DNA of 64,000 nt from Burkholderiales bacterium 70-64 (GCA_001898645.1 MKUQ01000022.1:18443-82442), one strand, 5' to 3'. Positions 55,095 through 64,000 are shown, counted from the stretch's first letter. Program-made: numbers and translations. Notes: generated by a model from the sequence alone, not told the origin.

Positions 55095-56276
55095 ATGTTT
55101 CTCAAAGCAGTCAACAAGCGGCCGTTTCGCAGGGTGTCGATGATCGCGAAGCTATGCGCGCCTGTCGCGATGATGCTGGCGGCCACGGCCTCGCAGGCGC
55201 AGGAGACGATCAGGATCGGCGGAATCTTCGCGCTGTCGGGCCCGGCGAGCTTCCTCGGGGTTCCCGAGGAGCGCGGCTTCCGGATGAAGATCGACGAGAT
55301 CAACAAGGCCGGCGGCCTCAACGGCAGGAAGATCGAGGCGGTCGTCTACGACACCGAAGGCAATACGACCAAGGCCGCGCAGCAGTTCCGTCGACTCGCC
55401 GAATCCGACAACGTCATCGCCGTCATCGGGCCTTCGAGCTCCGGGGAAAGCCTGACCGTCGGTCCGATCGCCAACGAGCTGAAGGTGCCGACCGTCACGC
55501 ACGCCGGCACCGAGAAGATGACGGTTCCGGTGACGCCGTGGGTATTCAACACGCCCCCCACCGACCGTGTCGTCGCGGCGCACCTGCTCGGCGTCTTCAA
55601 GAAACGCGGCATCACGAAGATCGGCCTGATGACCGCTGCCGACGGATTCGGGCAATCGGGCGCGAACGTCGTCAAGGAGCTCGCACCCCAGTACGGCGTG
55701 CAGGTCGCCCGCCACGAGGAGTTCAACCGCCAGGATGCCGACATCACCGCGCAGGTGCTGCGCGTGAAGGACTCCGACGCGCAGGCGATGCTGATCTGGA
55801 GCGCATTCCCGGCGCCGACGATCATCCTCAAGAACGCGGCGGCAGTCGGCTACAAGAAGCCGATCTACAACAGCTTCGCGGCCGCCAGCAAGGACCTGAT
55901 CGTGCAAGGCGGCGCCAACGCCGAGGGCACGTACGTCTCGTCGATGCGCCTGCTCGCGCCCGAGACCCTCTCGGCCGACGACCCGATGCGCCAGATCGTC
56001 CAGAAGATCTACGCCGATTACAAGGAGCGCTACAAGGAGGCGCCTGCGACCTTCACCGCGCACAGCTACGACGCGTTGCTGATCATCGAGGCGGCCTCGA
56101 AGAAGATCCAGGGCCCGATCACCCGCCAGTCGCTGCGCGATGCGATGGAGACCGTCTCGGTAGCCGGCGGCAACGGCCTCTATCGGCTCTCCCCCAAGTC
56201 GCACGGACCGGACCCCGAATCGCGTTCGATGATCCTGCTGGTGGTCAAGAACGGCGAATGGAAGGTCGACGAGTGA
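55095..56276 (+). CDS. ABC transporter substrate-binding protein, second Liv-type system
   Basis: This 393-residue precursor starts at ATG 55095 (GAGGAGG 6 nt upstream; ATG 55050 has none). A signal peptide ends near ASQAQ. The Peripla_BP_6 fold begins IRIGGIFALSGPASFLGVPE. Probably captures the pathway substrate outside the cell. It is distinct from the binding protein at 36.3 kb in sequence and ligand-site residues. Confidence 0.9.
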   Translation: MFLKAVNKRPFRRVSMIAKLCAPVAMMLAATASQAQETIRIGGIFALSGPASFLGVPEERGFRMKIDEINKAGGLNGRKIEAVVYDTEGNTTKAAQQFRRLAESDNVIAVIGPSSSGESLTVGPIANELKVPTVTHAGTEKMTVPVTPWVFNTPPTDRVVAAHLLGVFKKRGITKIGLMTAADGFGQSGANVVKELAPQYGVQVARHEEFNRQDADITAQVLRVKDSDAQAMLIWSAFPAPTIILKNAAAVGYKKPIYNSFAAASKDLIVQGGANAEGTYVSSMRLLAPETLSADDPMRQIVQKIYADYKERYKEAPATFTAHSYDALLIIEAASKKIQGPITRQSLRDAMETVSVAGGNGLYRLSPKSHGPDPESRSMILLVVKNGEWKVDE

Positions 56277-56306
56277 CCGTGACGGCCGCCCCGGAGCGTT
56301 GAAGCC

Positions 56307-57176
56307 GTGCTGGGCCAGATCGTCGTCTCGGGGTTCACGATCGGCGCGATCTACGCGCTGATCGCGATCGGGTTCACGATCGTATTCGCCACCAACCGTC
56401 TCATCAACTTCGCCCACGGCGAGTTCGTGATGGCAGGAGGCATGCTGTACGCATACTTCACCGGCGTGCAGCAGCTGCCGATCGTGCCCGCCTTCCTGCT
56501 GGCCACCGCGCTCAGCGGAGCCGTTGCCTGGCTCGTCTACCAGGTGGGCCTGTCCGACGTGGACCGGGACAACCACATCACGCAGGTGATGATCACGCTG
56601 GGAGCGGGTATCGCGCTGAAGGGGGCGGCTCAGGTCTGGCTGGGCAAGGACACCTTGTTTCCGCCCGCCTTCTCCGGCCAGGCCTCGGTGGCCGTCGGTC
56701 CATTGACGGTGTCGTCGCAGGCGCTCTGGATCGCAGGCGGGTTGCTCGCCTTCCTGCTGGCGCTGCACGGCCTGCTCAAGTACACGCGGCTCGGAGCCAG
56801 CATGCGTGCCGTGTCGATCGATCACTATGCCGCGACCCTGATGGGGATTTCTCCGGGTCGCGCCGCCGCGATGGCCTTCGTGATGGCCGGCGTGATCGGC
56901 GGGGCCGCCGGCGGCCTGCTGGCGCCGCTGGCCTCGACGCACTACGACAACGGAATCTTCCTCGCGATCAAGGGGTTTGCCGCCGCCATCGTCGGAGGTA
57001 TCGGAAGCCCGCTCGGCGCGGTCGTCGGCGGGCTGGTCCTCGGCCTGACCGAGTCGCTCGCCGCCGGCTACGTCAGCTCCGTCTACAAGGACGTCGTATC
57101 GCTGGCGCTGCTGCTGTGCGTCCTGATCCTGCGCCCGCAAGGGCTCCTCGGGCAGGTGCTGCCCCAGAAACTGTAG
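56307..57176 (+). CDS. ABC permease, LivH-like
   Basis: This 289-residue permease starts at GTG 56307. The signature FTIGAIYALIAIGFTIVFAT and LINFAHGEFVMAG are typical LivH. Six to eight helices. Gene order binding protein-LivH-LivM-LivG-LivF is the standard one. Confidence 0.92.
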   Translation: MLGQIVVSGFTIGAIYALIAIGFTIVFATNRLINFAHGEFVMAGGMLYAYFTGVQQLPIVPAFLLATALSGAVAWLVYQVGLSDVDRDNHITQVMITLGAGIALKGAAQVWLGKDTLFPPAFSGQASVAVGPLTVSSQALWIAGGLLAFLLALHGLLKYTRLGASMRAVSIDHYAATLMGISPGRAAAMAFVMAGVIGGAAGGLLAPLASTHYDNGIFLAIKGFAAAIVGGIGSPLGAVVGGLVLGLTESLAAGYVSSVYKDVVSLALLLCVLILRPQGLLGQVLPQKL

Positions 57177-57182
57177 CCAGAC

Positions 57183-58136
57183 ATGTCATCGGCCATCGAC
57201 CGCAGGCTCACGCTGCTGCTGCTCGTCGTGCTGCCCATCCTGGCAGCGATCACGGACAACAACTTCCACAAATCCATCCTGGTCTTCGGCATCATCAACG
57301 CGATCTCGGCGGTCGGGCTATGCCTGATGCTGGGTCTGGCCGGCCAGATCTCGCTCGGCCAGGCCGCGTTCTTCGGGATCGGCGCCTACGTGACCAGCAA
57401 CCTCGTGATCCGGCTGGGGCTCGAGCCGATGCTGGCCATCGTCATCGCGTCCTGCTGTGCGATGGCGGTCGGGTGGGCGATCAGCCGGCCCCTGTCGCGC
57501 CTGCACGACCACTACCTGGCGATGGCGACATTGGCCTTCGGAACGGTCATGTACATCGGTTTCGCCAACGGCCGCGAGTGGACCGGCGGGCTCGATCCGG
57601 GCATTTCGGTGCCGAAGTTCAGCATTCTGGGCGCAGACCTGTCGTCCATGAACGCGCTGTTCGCGGTCGCCTGGATCGTTCTGACGCTTTCGGTCATCGT
57701 CGCCAACAATATTGCCGGCCACCGGATCGGGCGCACCCTGCGGGCGATGAAGATGTCGGCGCCGGCTGCGGCGAGCATCGGGATCGACGTGGTGCAGGCG
57801 AAATCCTTCGTGTTCGCGGTCGGGGCGTTGCTGACCGGCCTTGCCGGCGGCCTGTATGCCCATGTCGCGCGCTCGTTCAATGCCGGCGTATTTGGGGTCG
57901 GTTACTCGATCGAGCTGCTGATGATGGTCGTGATCGGATCCTTGAACCGGGTTTCCGGTGCGATCACCGGAGCCTTCATCATCACGGCCCTGCCGATCCT
58001 GTTCGACCGCTTCGAGGACTACCGCACGCTGGTCTTCGGGGTGACGATGGTGTTGATCATGAAGTTCATGCCCACCGGGCTGGTGGACGGCCTGTTCTCG
58101 CTCGGTGCGCGGCTGGCCGCGGGGCGGCGGGGGTAG
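57183..58136 (+). CDS. ABC permease, LivM-like
   Basis: This 317-residue permease has GLCLMLGLAGQISLGQAAFF and AYVTSNL. The start lies 6 bp after the LivH gene. It lacks the C-terminal extension of the LivM-like protein at 38.6 kb. Confidence 0.92.
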   Translation: MSSAIDRRLTLLLLVVLPILAAITDNNFHKSILVFGIINAISAVGLCLMLGLAGQISLGQAAFFGIGAYVTSNLVIRLGLEPMLAIVIASCCAMAVGWAISRPLSRLHDHYLAMATLAFGTVMYIGFANGREWTGGLDPGISVPKFSILGADLSSMNALFAVAWIVLTLSVIVANNIAGHRIGRTLRAMKMSAPAAASIGIDVVQAKSFVFAVGALLTGLAGGLYAHVARSFNAGVFGVGYSIELLMMVVIGSLNRVSGAITGAFIITALPILFDRFEDYRTLVFGVTMVLIMKFMPTGLVDGLFSLGARLAAGRRG

Positions 58137-58140
58137 GGCG

Positions 58141-58905
58141 ATGCTGGCCACGCGCGAGGTGGACAAGTCGTTCGGCGGCCTGAAGGCGCTGTCCGCCGTC
58201 ACGGTGGAGATCGCGCCGGCCGCGATCACCGCGATCATCGGGCCCAACGGCGCAGGCAAGACCACCCTGATGAACGCGATCTCCGGATTCATCGCGCCCG
58301 ATTCGGGGGACATCACGGTCGACGGTGCGTCGATCGCCGGGCTGCGGCCGCACCAGGTCTGCCGCAAGGGTATCGCCCGCACTTTCCAGAACCTGCAGAT
58401 GTTCTCCGAGATGACCGTGCTCGAAGCCGTGGCCACCGGCCGGCACCTGCATCGGCGGGTGCCGGTCCACGCCGAGCTGCTGATGCTGCCGGGGGCGCGC
58501 CGCGCCGAGCGCGTCTCGCTCGAGGACGCGCGCGGGTTCCTCGAGCTGATCGAGGTCGGGAAGACCTACTGGGGACGACGCGCGGGCGATCTCCCCTACG
58601 GCCACCAGCGCCGGGTCGAGATCGCACGCGCGCTCGCCACCGAGCCCTCGTACCTCCTGCTCGACGAACCGGCCGCGGGGCTGAACAACGAAGAAACGGC
58701 AGCGCTCGGGCGCACGCTGCGCCAGCTCGCCGCGCGCGGCCTCGGCATCGCGCTGATCGAGCACGACATCGAGCTGGTCATGAGCGTGTCCGAGCGCGTC
58801 TTCGTGATGGACACGGGCGCGGTGATCTCGTCGGGAACCCCCGGCGAGGTACGCGCCGATCCGGCCGTCGTTCGGGCTTACCTCGGGGATGCGCATGCAG
58901 TCTGA
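58141..58905 (+). CDS. ABC ATP-binding protein, LivG-like
   Basis: This 254-residue ATPase starts at ATG 58141 with Walker A GPNGAGKTT, Walker B YLLLDEPAAGLNN and H-loop IEHDIELVM. The signature loop is DLPYGHQRRVEIA, usual for LivG. The last 17 bp overlap livF. Confidence 0.93.
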   Translation: MLATREVDKSFGGLKALSAVTVEIAPAAITAIIGPNGAGKTTLMNAISGFIAPDSGDITVDGASIAGLRPHQVCRKGIARTFQNLQMFSEMTVLEAVATGRHLHRRVPVHAELLMLPGARRAERVSLEDARGFLELIEVGKTYWGRRAGDLPYGHQRRVEIARALATEPSYLLLDEPAAGLNNEETAALGRTLRQLAARGLGIALIEHDIELVMSVSERVFVMDTGAVISSGTPGEVRADPAVVRAYLGDAHAV

Positions 58906-59611
58906 GCCGCTCCTGTCGTTGTCGGGCGTCTCGGCCTACTACGGGAACCTCTGCGCGGTGCGCGACATCGCGTTCCAGGCACGCGCGGGCGAGACGATCG
59001 CGATCATCGGGCCCAACGGCGCCGGCAAGACCAGCCTGCTGCGCGCGATCTCGGGCGTGATGGACCGGGTTCGCGGCACCATCCGCTTCGACGGTGCCGA
59101 CATCAGCCGGCGCAGCCCGCAGCAGCGCGTCGGCCTCGGGCTCGCCCATGTGCCGGAAGGCCGGCACATCTTCACGGCGATGACCGTCGAGGAGAACATC
59201 CGCATCGGCGGGTTCCTGCGGCGCGATGCCGACCGCCAGGCTTCCTTCGACGAAGCGCTCGCGATGTTCCCGAGGCTGACCGAGCGCCGGCACCAGCTCG
59301 CAGGAACCCTGTCGGGCGGCGAGCAGCAGATGCTCGCGATGGCCCGCGCCCTGATGGCACGGCCCAAGGTCCTGATGCTCGACGAACCGTCGATGGGCCT
59401 GGCGCCCCTGGTGGTCAACGAGATCTACCGCCAGATCCGCCTGCTGCGGCAGCGCGGCGTGACGATCCTGCTGGTCGAGCAGAACGCCAGGCTCGCGCTC
59501 GAGAACTCGGACCGCGCGCTGATCCTGGCGACCGGAACCCTGCGTCACGAAGGACTCAGCACGAGCGTCGCGCACGACCGCTCGCTGGGATCGCTGCTGT
59601 TCGGAACCTGA
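58889..59611 (+). CDS. ABC ATP-binding protein, LivF-like
   Basis: This 240-residue ATPase has an intact Walker A (GPNGAGKTS), signature LSGGEQQMLAMARALM and Walker B VLMLDEPSMGLAP, in contrast to the LivF-like protein at 40.7 kb with Arg in Walker A. A second in-frame ATG at 58895 is a possible start. Confidence 0.93.
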   Translation: MRMQSEPLLSLSGVSAYYGNLCAVRDIAFQARAGETIAIIGPNGAGKTSLLRAISGVMDRVRGTIRFDGADISRRSPQQRVGLGLAHVPEGRHIFTAMTVEENIRIGGFLRRDADRQASFDEALAMFPRLTERRHQLAGTLSGGEQQMLAMARALMARPKVLMLDEPSMGLAPLVVNEIYRQIRLLRQRGVTILLVEQNARLALENSDRALILATGTLRHEGLSTSVAHDRSLGSLLFGT

Positions 59612-59628
59612 TTCGAAAGGAAGCACCG

Positions 59629-61155
59629 TTGGACATCTACCAGAAACTCGACGAGAAGCGCGGATGGGCTGCCCAGGGAGGCCGCCTGTCCGAGAAGTCC
59701 GCGAAGCTGCTGGCCGGCAAGCTCTTCGTTCGCGACCGGCTGAAGCTGCTGCTCGACGACGAGCCGGATTTCGAGGACGGCCTGCTGGCGGGCATCGACA
59801 AGGGGGTGCCGGCGGACGCGGTGGTGACCGTCATCGGCTCGATCGGCGGACGGCAGGTCGCGGTGATCGCCAACGACATCACCTCGAAGGCCGGGACCTG
59901 GGGATACCAGACCTTCATCAAGATCACGCGGTTCCAGCAACTGGCGTTCGACCTCAAGATCCCGCTGATCTACCTGGTCGACTCCGCGGGCGCGCGGATC
60001 GACGAGCAGAAGCTGTGCTACCTCGGGCGCCGCGCCTGGGGCAACATTTTCCACAATCAGGTGAAATTCTCCGGCGCGATTCCGCAGCTGTGCCTGCTGT
60101 TCGGCCCGTCCCCGGCAGGCGCCGCCTATGTTCCGGCGCTGTGCGACGTCGTGATCATGGTCGACAAGAAGGCGACGGCGTACCTGGGGTCGCCACGCAT
60201 GGTCAAGATGGCGATCGGCGAGGACGTGACCGAGGAAGAGCTCGGCGGCGCCCGCATGCACTGCGCCCTGAGCGGCCTGGGCGACGTGCTCGTGCAGAGC
60301 GACGAGGAGGCCATCGGCGTCGCCAGGCGCTACCTCTCCTATTTCCCTTCGTCGTACGCGCAGAAGCCCGATGTCTCGGCCGCGTCGCCGAAGGCTGCGG
60401 CGGTCGACCTGACCAAGGTCATTCCGCACAACCAGAACGTTCCCTACGACGTGAAGGTGCTGATCGAGGCGCTGGCCGACGACGGCAGCGTCCTCGAGAT
60501 CAAGCCGCTGTTCGCCAGGGAGATGGTGACCGCCCTGGTACGGATGGGCGGAAGGCCGGTGGGCGTCGTCGCCAACAACTCGAAAGTCAAGGGCGGCGTG
60601 CTGTTCAACGACTCGTCGGACAAGGCAGCGCGCTTCATCTGGCTGTGCAACGCCTTCAACATCCCGTTGCTGTTCCTGCAGGACATCAGCGGCTACATGA
60701 TCGGCAGCTCGGTCGAGAAGGCCGGTATCATCCGGCACGGCGCCAAGCTGTTGTCGGCCGTCTGCGAGGCGACCGTCCCGCGCATCTCGGTGATGGTCAG
60801 GAAGGCATACGGCGGCGGCTATCTGGCGATGTCGGGCGCACCGACGCAACCCGATGCGATGCTGGCGCTGCCCACCGCGATGCCGGCGCTGGTCGGGCCC
60901 GAGGCCGCGGTCAACGCCATGTACTTCAACCAGATCGCCGAGCTGCCGGAATCCGAGCGTGCCGCCTTCGTGGCAAGGAAGCGCGAGGAGTACGGCGCCG
61001 ACATCGACGTGTACTCGGCGGCGGCCGACAGCATGGCGGTCGAAGCGGTCGTCCACCCGAACGAGCTGCGCGACGAGCTGATCCGCCGATACGACGCGTA
61101 TTCGCGCAAGCGGGCCGAGGCGTTCGAGAAGCGCAACCCGGTCCACCCCGTCTGA
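59629..61155 (+). CDS. Acyl-CoA carboxylase carboxyltransferase subunit
   Basis: This 508-residue crotonase-type carboxyltransferase starts at TTG 59629 with AAAGGAAG upstream. It has two Carboxyl_trans halves, with DSAGARIDEQ, FGPSPAGAAYVPALCD and EDVTEEELGGARMH in the first and a GGGYLAMSG loop in the second, as in MccB/PccB proteins. It moves CO2 from carboxybiotin to an acyl-CoA. The carrier gene is next, but there is no biotin carboxylase in the window. Together with the LiuC- and LiuE-like enzymes it suggests beta-methyl carboxylation. Confidence 0.87.
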   Translation: MDIYQKLDEKRGWAAQGGRLSEKSAKLLAGKLFVRDRLKLLLDDEPDFEDGLLAGIDKGVPADAVVTVIGSIGGRQVAVIANDITSKAGTWGYQTFIKITRFQQLAFDLKIPLIYLVDSAGARIDEQKLCYLGRRAWGNIFHNQVKFSGAIPQLCLLFGPSPAGAAYVPALCDVVIMVDKKATAYLGSPRMVKMAIGEDVTEEELGGARMHCALSGLGDVLVQSDEEAIGVARRYLSYFPSSYAQKPDVSAASPKAAAVDLTKVIPHNQNVPYDVKVLIEALADDGSVLEIKPLFAREMVTALVRMGGRPVGVVANNSKVKGGVLFNDSSDKAARFIWLCNAFNIPLLFLQDISGYMIGSSVEKAGIIRHGAKLLSAVCEATVPRISVMVRKAYGGGYLAMSGAPTQPDAMLALPTAMPALVGPEAAVNAMYFNQIAELPESERAAFVARKREEYGADIDVYSAAADSMAVEAVVHPNELRDELIRRYDAYSRKRAEAFEKRNPVHPV

Positions 61156-61169
61156 GCTGGAGCACAGGA

Positions 61170-61382
61170 ATGAAGCATATCGACAGCCCGATGGCGGGCA
61201 CCGTCTGGAAGATCGTCAAGGCGCCCGGCGAATCCGTCGACTTCGGCGACACGGTCGCGATCCTCGAGTCGATGAAGATGGAGATCCCGGTCGAGTCCAA
61301 CCATTCCGGGACGATCGCCGAGATCCTCGTGAAGGAGGGCGATGTCGTGGACGAGGGCACCGTCATCGCCAGGCTCGCCTGA
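61170..61382 (+). CDS. Free-standing biotin carboxyl carrier protein
   Basis: This 70-residue protein is a single biotinyl/lipoyl domain with ESMKMEIPV, where the Lys of MKM is biotinylated. It lies 14 bp after the carboxyltransferase. In most acyl-CoA carboxylases the carrier is fused to the biotin carboxylase, so a separate unit like this implies a biotin carboxylase supplied from elsewhere. Confidence 0.9.
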   Translation: MKHIDSPMAGTVWKIVKAPGESVDFGDTVAILESMKMEIPVESNHSGTIAEILVKEGDVVDEGTVIARLA

Positions 61383-61421
61383 CGACGCCCTCGCCGAGCG
61401 CCCGGGTCAACGAGGACTGCC

Positions 61422-62957
61422 ATGACCACATCGGTTTCCGAACACGTCGCCCGCAACGCGCGCAAGTTTCCGTCGCGCGTGGCCCTGATCGACGAGCGGG
61501 GAGCTTTCACGTACGCGCGGCTGGACGAGGCGGCGAGCCGATTCGCCGCCTACCTGCAGGATGCCGGGATCGGCCGGGGCGACAAGGTCGCGCTGCTGGC
61601 GATGTCGTCGGCGAACTGGGTCGTCGCCTATGTCGCTATTCTCAGGCTGCGCGCGGCATGCGTGCCGTTGAACTACCGGCTGACCCCGGAGGAGGTTCGC
61701 GCGAACGTCGAGGATGCGCAATGCCGGTTCGTGATCACGACTGCCGACTACGTTGCCTCCCACATCCGGGGACGGATCGACCTGCCGGTGGCGCTGATCG
61801 ACGACTCCGCGGGGGAGAACGGCCTGAGCCGGATCCTGGAACGGCCTGCGGACGGTTTTCGCGCACCCGCTGCCGGCGACGATGACGTCCAGCTGATCAT
61901 GTTCACCGGCGGCACCACCGGCCGATCGAAGGGCGTCGTGCTGAGGAACCGCCAGGTGTTCTGGAACACGATCCACGAAGCGCTCGACACCGGGATGAAC
62001 GAGTTCGACAACACCATCCTGGCCACGCCGCTGCACCATGCGGCCGCGCTGAACTGCTGGCTGCTGCCGCATCTCTATCTCGGCGCACGCGCGACCATCA
62101 TGAGGGAGTACGACGCGGAGCGGATGCTCGACATGATCGCGGCGCACGAGGTGACCAACGGCTTCGCGCCGCCGTCGGTCGCCCGCGAGATCTGCATCGC
62201 CGCCGAGCGCCGCGCTCCGGAGAGGCTGGCGAGCTTTCGCCGCTGGTACGTGGGCGGCGGCATCCTTTCGGCGAAGGACCGCGACCGGATGCACGCGCTG
62301 GTGCCGGGCTCGAAGATCTTCTACCAGTACGGGCTCACCGAGGCCGGCGTCATCGTGACGGTGCTGAAGGAGGAGGACTACGAAACCGCACCCGATTCGA
62401 TCGGCCGGCCGTTCCTGAATTTCGAGGTGAAGATCGCGCGCGAGGACCTGTCGGACGCGAGCGTCGGCGAGCCGGGCGAGATCCTGGTGCGCGGCCCCTC
62501 GGTGATGGACGGCTACTACAACCGGCCGGATGCCACGGCCGCCGTCTTCCACGACGGCTGGCTGCGCACGGGCGACATGGGAGCGATGGACGAGAACGGC
62601 TACGTCTATTTCCACGATCGCCTGAAGGACATGGTCAAGTCCGGCGGCCTGAACGTCTATTCGCAGGAGGTCGAGCGGGCGCTGCAGAAGCACCCGGCGG
62701 TCCGCGAGGTCGGCGTCATCGGATTGCCCAGCGAGCGCTGGGGCGAAGAGGTCACTGCCGTCATCGTGCGGCGCGACGGCATGTCGGCCGAAGAGGCGGA
62801 GATCATCGCTTTCGCCAAGGAGAGCCTCGCCCACTACAAGGCGCCGAAGCGGGTGGTGTTCATTCCCTACGAGGATCTTCCGATCAACTACTCCGGCAAG
62901 ATCATCAAGCGCGAGCTGCGCGGGCGCATCGCCCGGCTGCTGGAATCGGAGCAGTAG
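61422..62957 (+). CDS. Acyl-CoA synthetase (AMP-forming)
   Basis: This 511-residue ligase has P-loop MFTGGTTGRSKGVVLRN, the core YQYGLTEAGVI, hinge DRLKDMVKSGGLNV and the terminal Lys in NYSGKIIKRELR. Likely activates the acid imported by the adjacent transporter. Similar to long-chain and cyclohexane-carboxylate ligases. Confidence 0.9.
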   Translation: MTTSVSEHVARNARKFPSRVALIDERGAFTYARLDEAASRFAAYLQDAGIGRGDKVALLAMSSANWVVAYVAILRLRAACVPLNYRLTPEEVRANVEDAQCRFVITTADYVASHIRGRIDLPVALIDDSAGENGLSRILERPADGFRAPAAGDDDVQLIMFTGGTTGRSKGVVLRNRQVFWNTIHEALDTGMNEFDNTILATPLHHAAALNCWLLPHLYLGARATIMREYDAERMLDMIAAHEVTNGFAPPSVAREICIAAERRAPERLASFRRWYVGGGILSAKDRDRMHALVPGSKIFYQYGLTEAGVIVTVLKEEDYETAPDSIGRPFLNFEVKIAREDLSDASVGEPGEILVRGPSVMDGYYNRPDATAAVFHDGWLRTGDMGAMDENGYVYFHDRLKDMVKSGGLNVYSQEVERALQKHPAVREVGVIGLPSERWGEEVTAVIVRRDGMSAEEAEIIAFAKESLAHYKAPKRVVFIPYEDLPINYSGKIIKRELRGRIARLLESEQ

Positions 62958-62991
62958 GACGTTCGACGGACGATCGGGAGAGGTTCACGCA

Positions 62992-63750
62992 ATGGTGAAG
63001 CTGGATTTCAGCGGATCGGTCGTGCTGGTGACCGGTGCCGGCCAGGGAAACGGCGAAGCGATCGCACGGGGATTCGCCCGCGCCGGCGGCCGGGTGATCC
63101 TGGCCGATCGCAACGCGGACACGGCGAAGCGGGCAGCACAGGCGATCCGCGACGGCGGCGGCGACGCCCGCGCGTACGAGCTCGACGTTTCGGATGCGGC
63201 TGCCTGCTCGCGGCTCGCGGAGCGGGTCCATGCCGAAGCCGGCGACGTGAAGGTGCTGGTCAACAACGCCGGCATCCTGATCCGTGCGCCGTTCGGGCAG
63301 GGCAAGCCGCTCCAGGACTGGGACGCGACCCTGCGCGTCAATCTCGGCGGCCCGTACTACATGGCGCTGGCCTTCGCCGACCAGCTCGAACGGGCGAAGG
63401 GCTGCATCCTCAACGTCGGCTCGATCCAGTCCTTCGTCGCCACGCCGAACTCGGCCGCGTATACGGCCTCCAAGGGCGGGGTGGCGCAGCTGACCAAGGC
63501 GCTCGCCTGCGAGCTCGCGCGCCGCGGCGTGCGCGTCAACGCGATCGCGCCCGGCGTCATCGCGACGCCGATGACCGAGTCGACGCGCAGCGATCCCGCC
63601 AAGATGGCGGCCCTGCTCGCCCACGTCCCGATGAAGCGATATGCCCAGCCCGACGAGCTGATCGGACCGGCGCTGTTCCTGTGCTCCGAGCTCGCGTCGT
63701 ACGTCACGGGCACGATCCTGCCGGTCGACGGCGGGTACCTGGCGAGTTGA
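62992..63750 (+). CDS. SDR-family oxidoreductase
   Basis: This 252-residue SDR has TGAGQGNG (14-21), NNAG (91-94), and Ser144, Tyr157, Lys161 (YTASKGG), ending VDGGYLAS. Follows the ligase by 34 bp. Role: hydroxy-acyl or alcohol oxidation in the pathway (inference). Confidence 0.88.
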   Translation: MVKLDFSGSVVLVTGAGQGNGEAIARGFARAGGRVILADRNADTAKRAAQAIRDGGGDARAYELDVSDAAACSRLAERVHAEAGDVKVLVNNAGILIRAPFGQGKPLQDWDATLRVNLGGPYYMALAFADQLERAKGCILNVGSIQSFVATPNSAAYTASKGGVAQLTKALACELARRGVRVNAIAPGVIATPMTESTRSDPAKMAALLAHVPMKRYAQPDELIGPALFLCSELASYVTGTILPVDGGYLAS

Positions 63751-63758
63751 GCGCCGGC

Positions 63759-64000
63759 ATGCCGCTCGGCACGAGGCAGAAGGCGGACGGCGCACGCCTG
63801 GAATTCGGCGGCATGATCGCCTTCGTCACCGGAGGCGGTGCGGGGATCGGTGCCGCCACTGCGAAGCTGCTCGCCGGCGGCGGAGCCGAAGTGGTCGTCG
63901 CGGACGTCGACGTCGAAGCCGCTGCCGGGGTGGCGGAGGCGATTCGCTCCGCGGGCGGAGCCGCCGAACCGGTCGGCCTCGATGTCTCCGATCCTGCCGC
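63759..64000 (+). CDS. SDR-family oxidoreductase, cut by window edge
   Basis: From ATG 63759 the frame reads MPLGTRQKADGARLEFGGMI, with the nucleotide loop TGGGAGIG and VVADVDVEAA, and stays open to the end for 80 codons. It begins 8 bp after the previous SDR, so two tandem SDR genes end the visible cluster. An alternative start at the second Met cannot be excluded. Confidence 0.82.
   Translation, partial: MPLGTRQKADGARLEFGGMIAFVTGGGAGIGAATAKLLAGGGAEVVVADVDVEAAAGVAEAIRSAGGAAEPVGLDVSDPA

Overview
The window is GC-rich, densely packed chromosomal DNA. Its gene content points to a betaproteobacterium of the Burkholderiales, probably near the Alcaligenaceae: several Liv-type ABC uptake systems beside acyl-CoA enzymes, a mobR-mobA pair, DUF3325-DUF3649-PepSY iron genes and a sigma-FecR-receptor set. 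The taxonomic guess rests on gene content only. I saw no rRNA, tRNA, insertion sequence, prophage or CRISPR array.

Layout. (1) 1-4.3 kb: a truncated LysR regulator divergent from a crotonase-fold enzyme that carries the 6-oxocamphor hydrolase active-site residues, then an SDR and a PAS/GAF/BTAD regulator. (2) 4.25-7.45 kb, minus strand: a three-gene set for a CuA-containing heme-copper oxidoreductase whose catalytic subunit has Asn in place of the cross-linked Tyr, plus a SCO protein. The order matches norS-norY-senC, so this is a candidate sNOR-type nitric oxide reductase. (3) 7.7-10.2 kb: a MarR repressor divergent from a 3-hydroxybenzoate 4-monooxygenase (mobR/mobA-like). (4) 10.2-16.8 kb: a TetR regulator divergent from a complete RND efflux operon, with two copies of one palindromic operator. 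(5) 16.8-20.1 kb: a PHP-zinc ribbon-UvrD helicase fusion and a remnant of an MmyB-type regulator. (6) 20.2-29.8 kb: iron and peroxide genes, with three Fur-like boxes and an OxyR-like site. (7) 29.8-34.4 kb: housekeeping genes (tadA, a parvulin, bolA, yciB, msrB, selO) and a 42-residue basic protein not in most gene calls. (8) 34.5-46.5 kb: an acyl-CoA ligase, a complete Liv-type ABC transporter, a hemerythrin protein, a bifunctional beta-oxidation protein, a thiolase and a DhlA-type haloalkane dehalogenase.

(9) 46.5-64 kb is the most interesting part: a catabolic regulon of about 20 genes. It starts with a TetR regulator and contains a LiuA-like acyl-CoA dehydrogenase, a LiuC-like enoyl-CoA hydratase, an HMG-CoA-lyase-like enzyme, a carboxyltransferase and a free-standing 70-residue biotin carrier. 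Around these are two AMP-forming ligases, an old yellow enzyme, three SDRs, a DUF2889 protein, a Dabb protein and a second full Liv-type transporter. Together they outline the leucine/acyclic-terpene strategy (dehydrogenate, carboxylate the beta-methyl, hydrate, cleave) applied to an unknown branched or alicyclic acid. CTAAC...GTTAG inverted repeats occur before the regulator gene, between the divergent dehydrogenase and hydratase genes, and before the lyase gene, which suggests a single local regulon.
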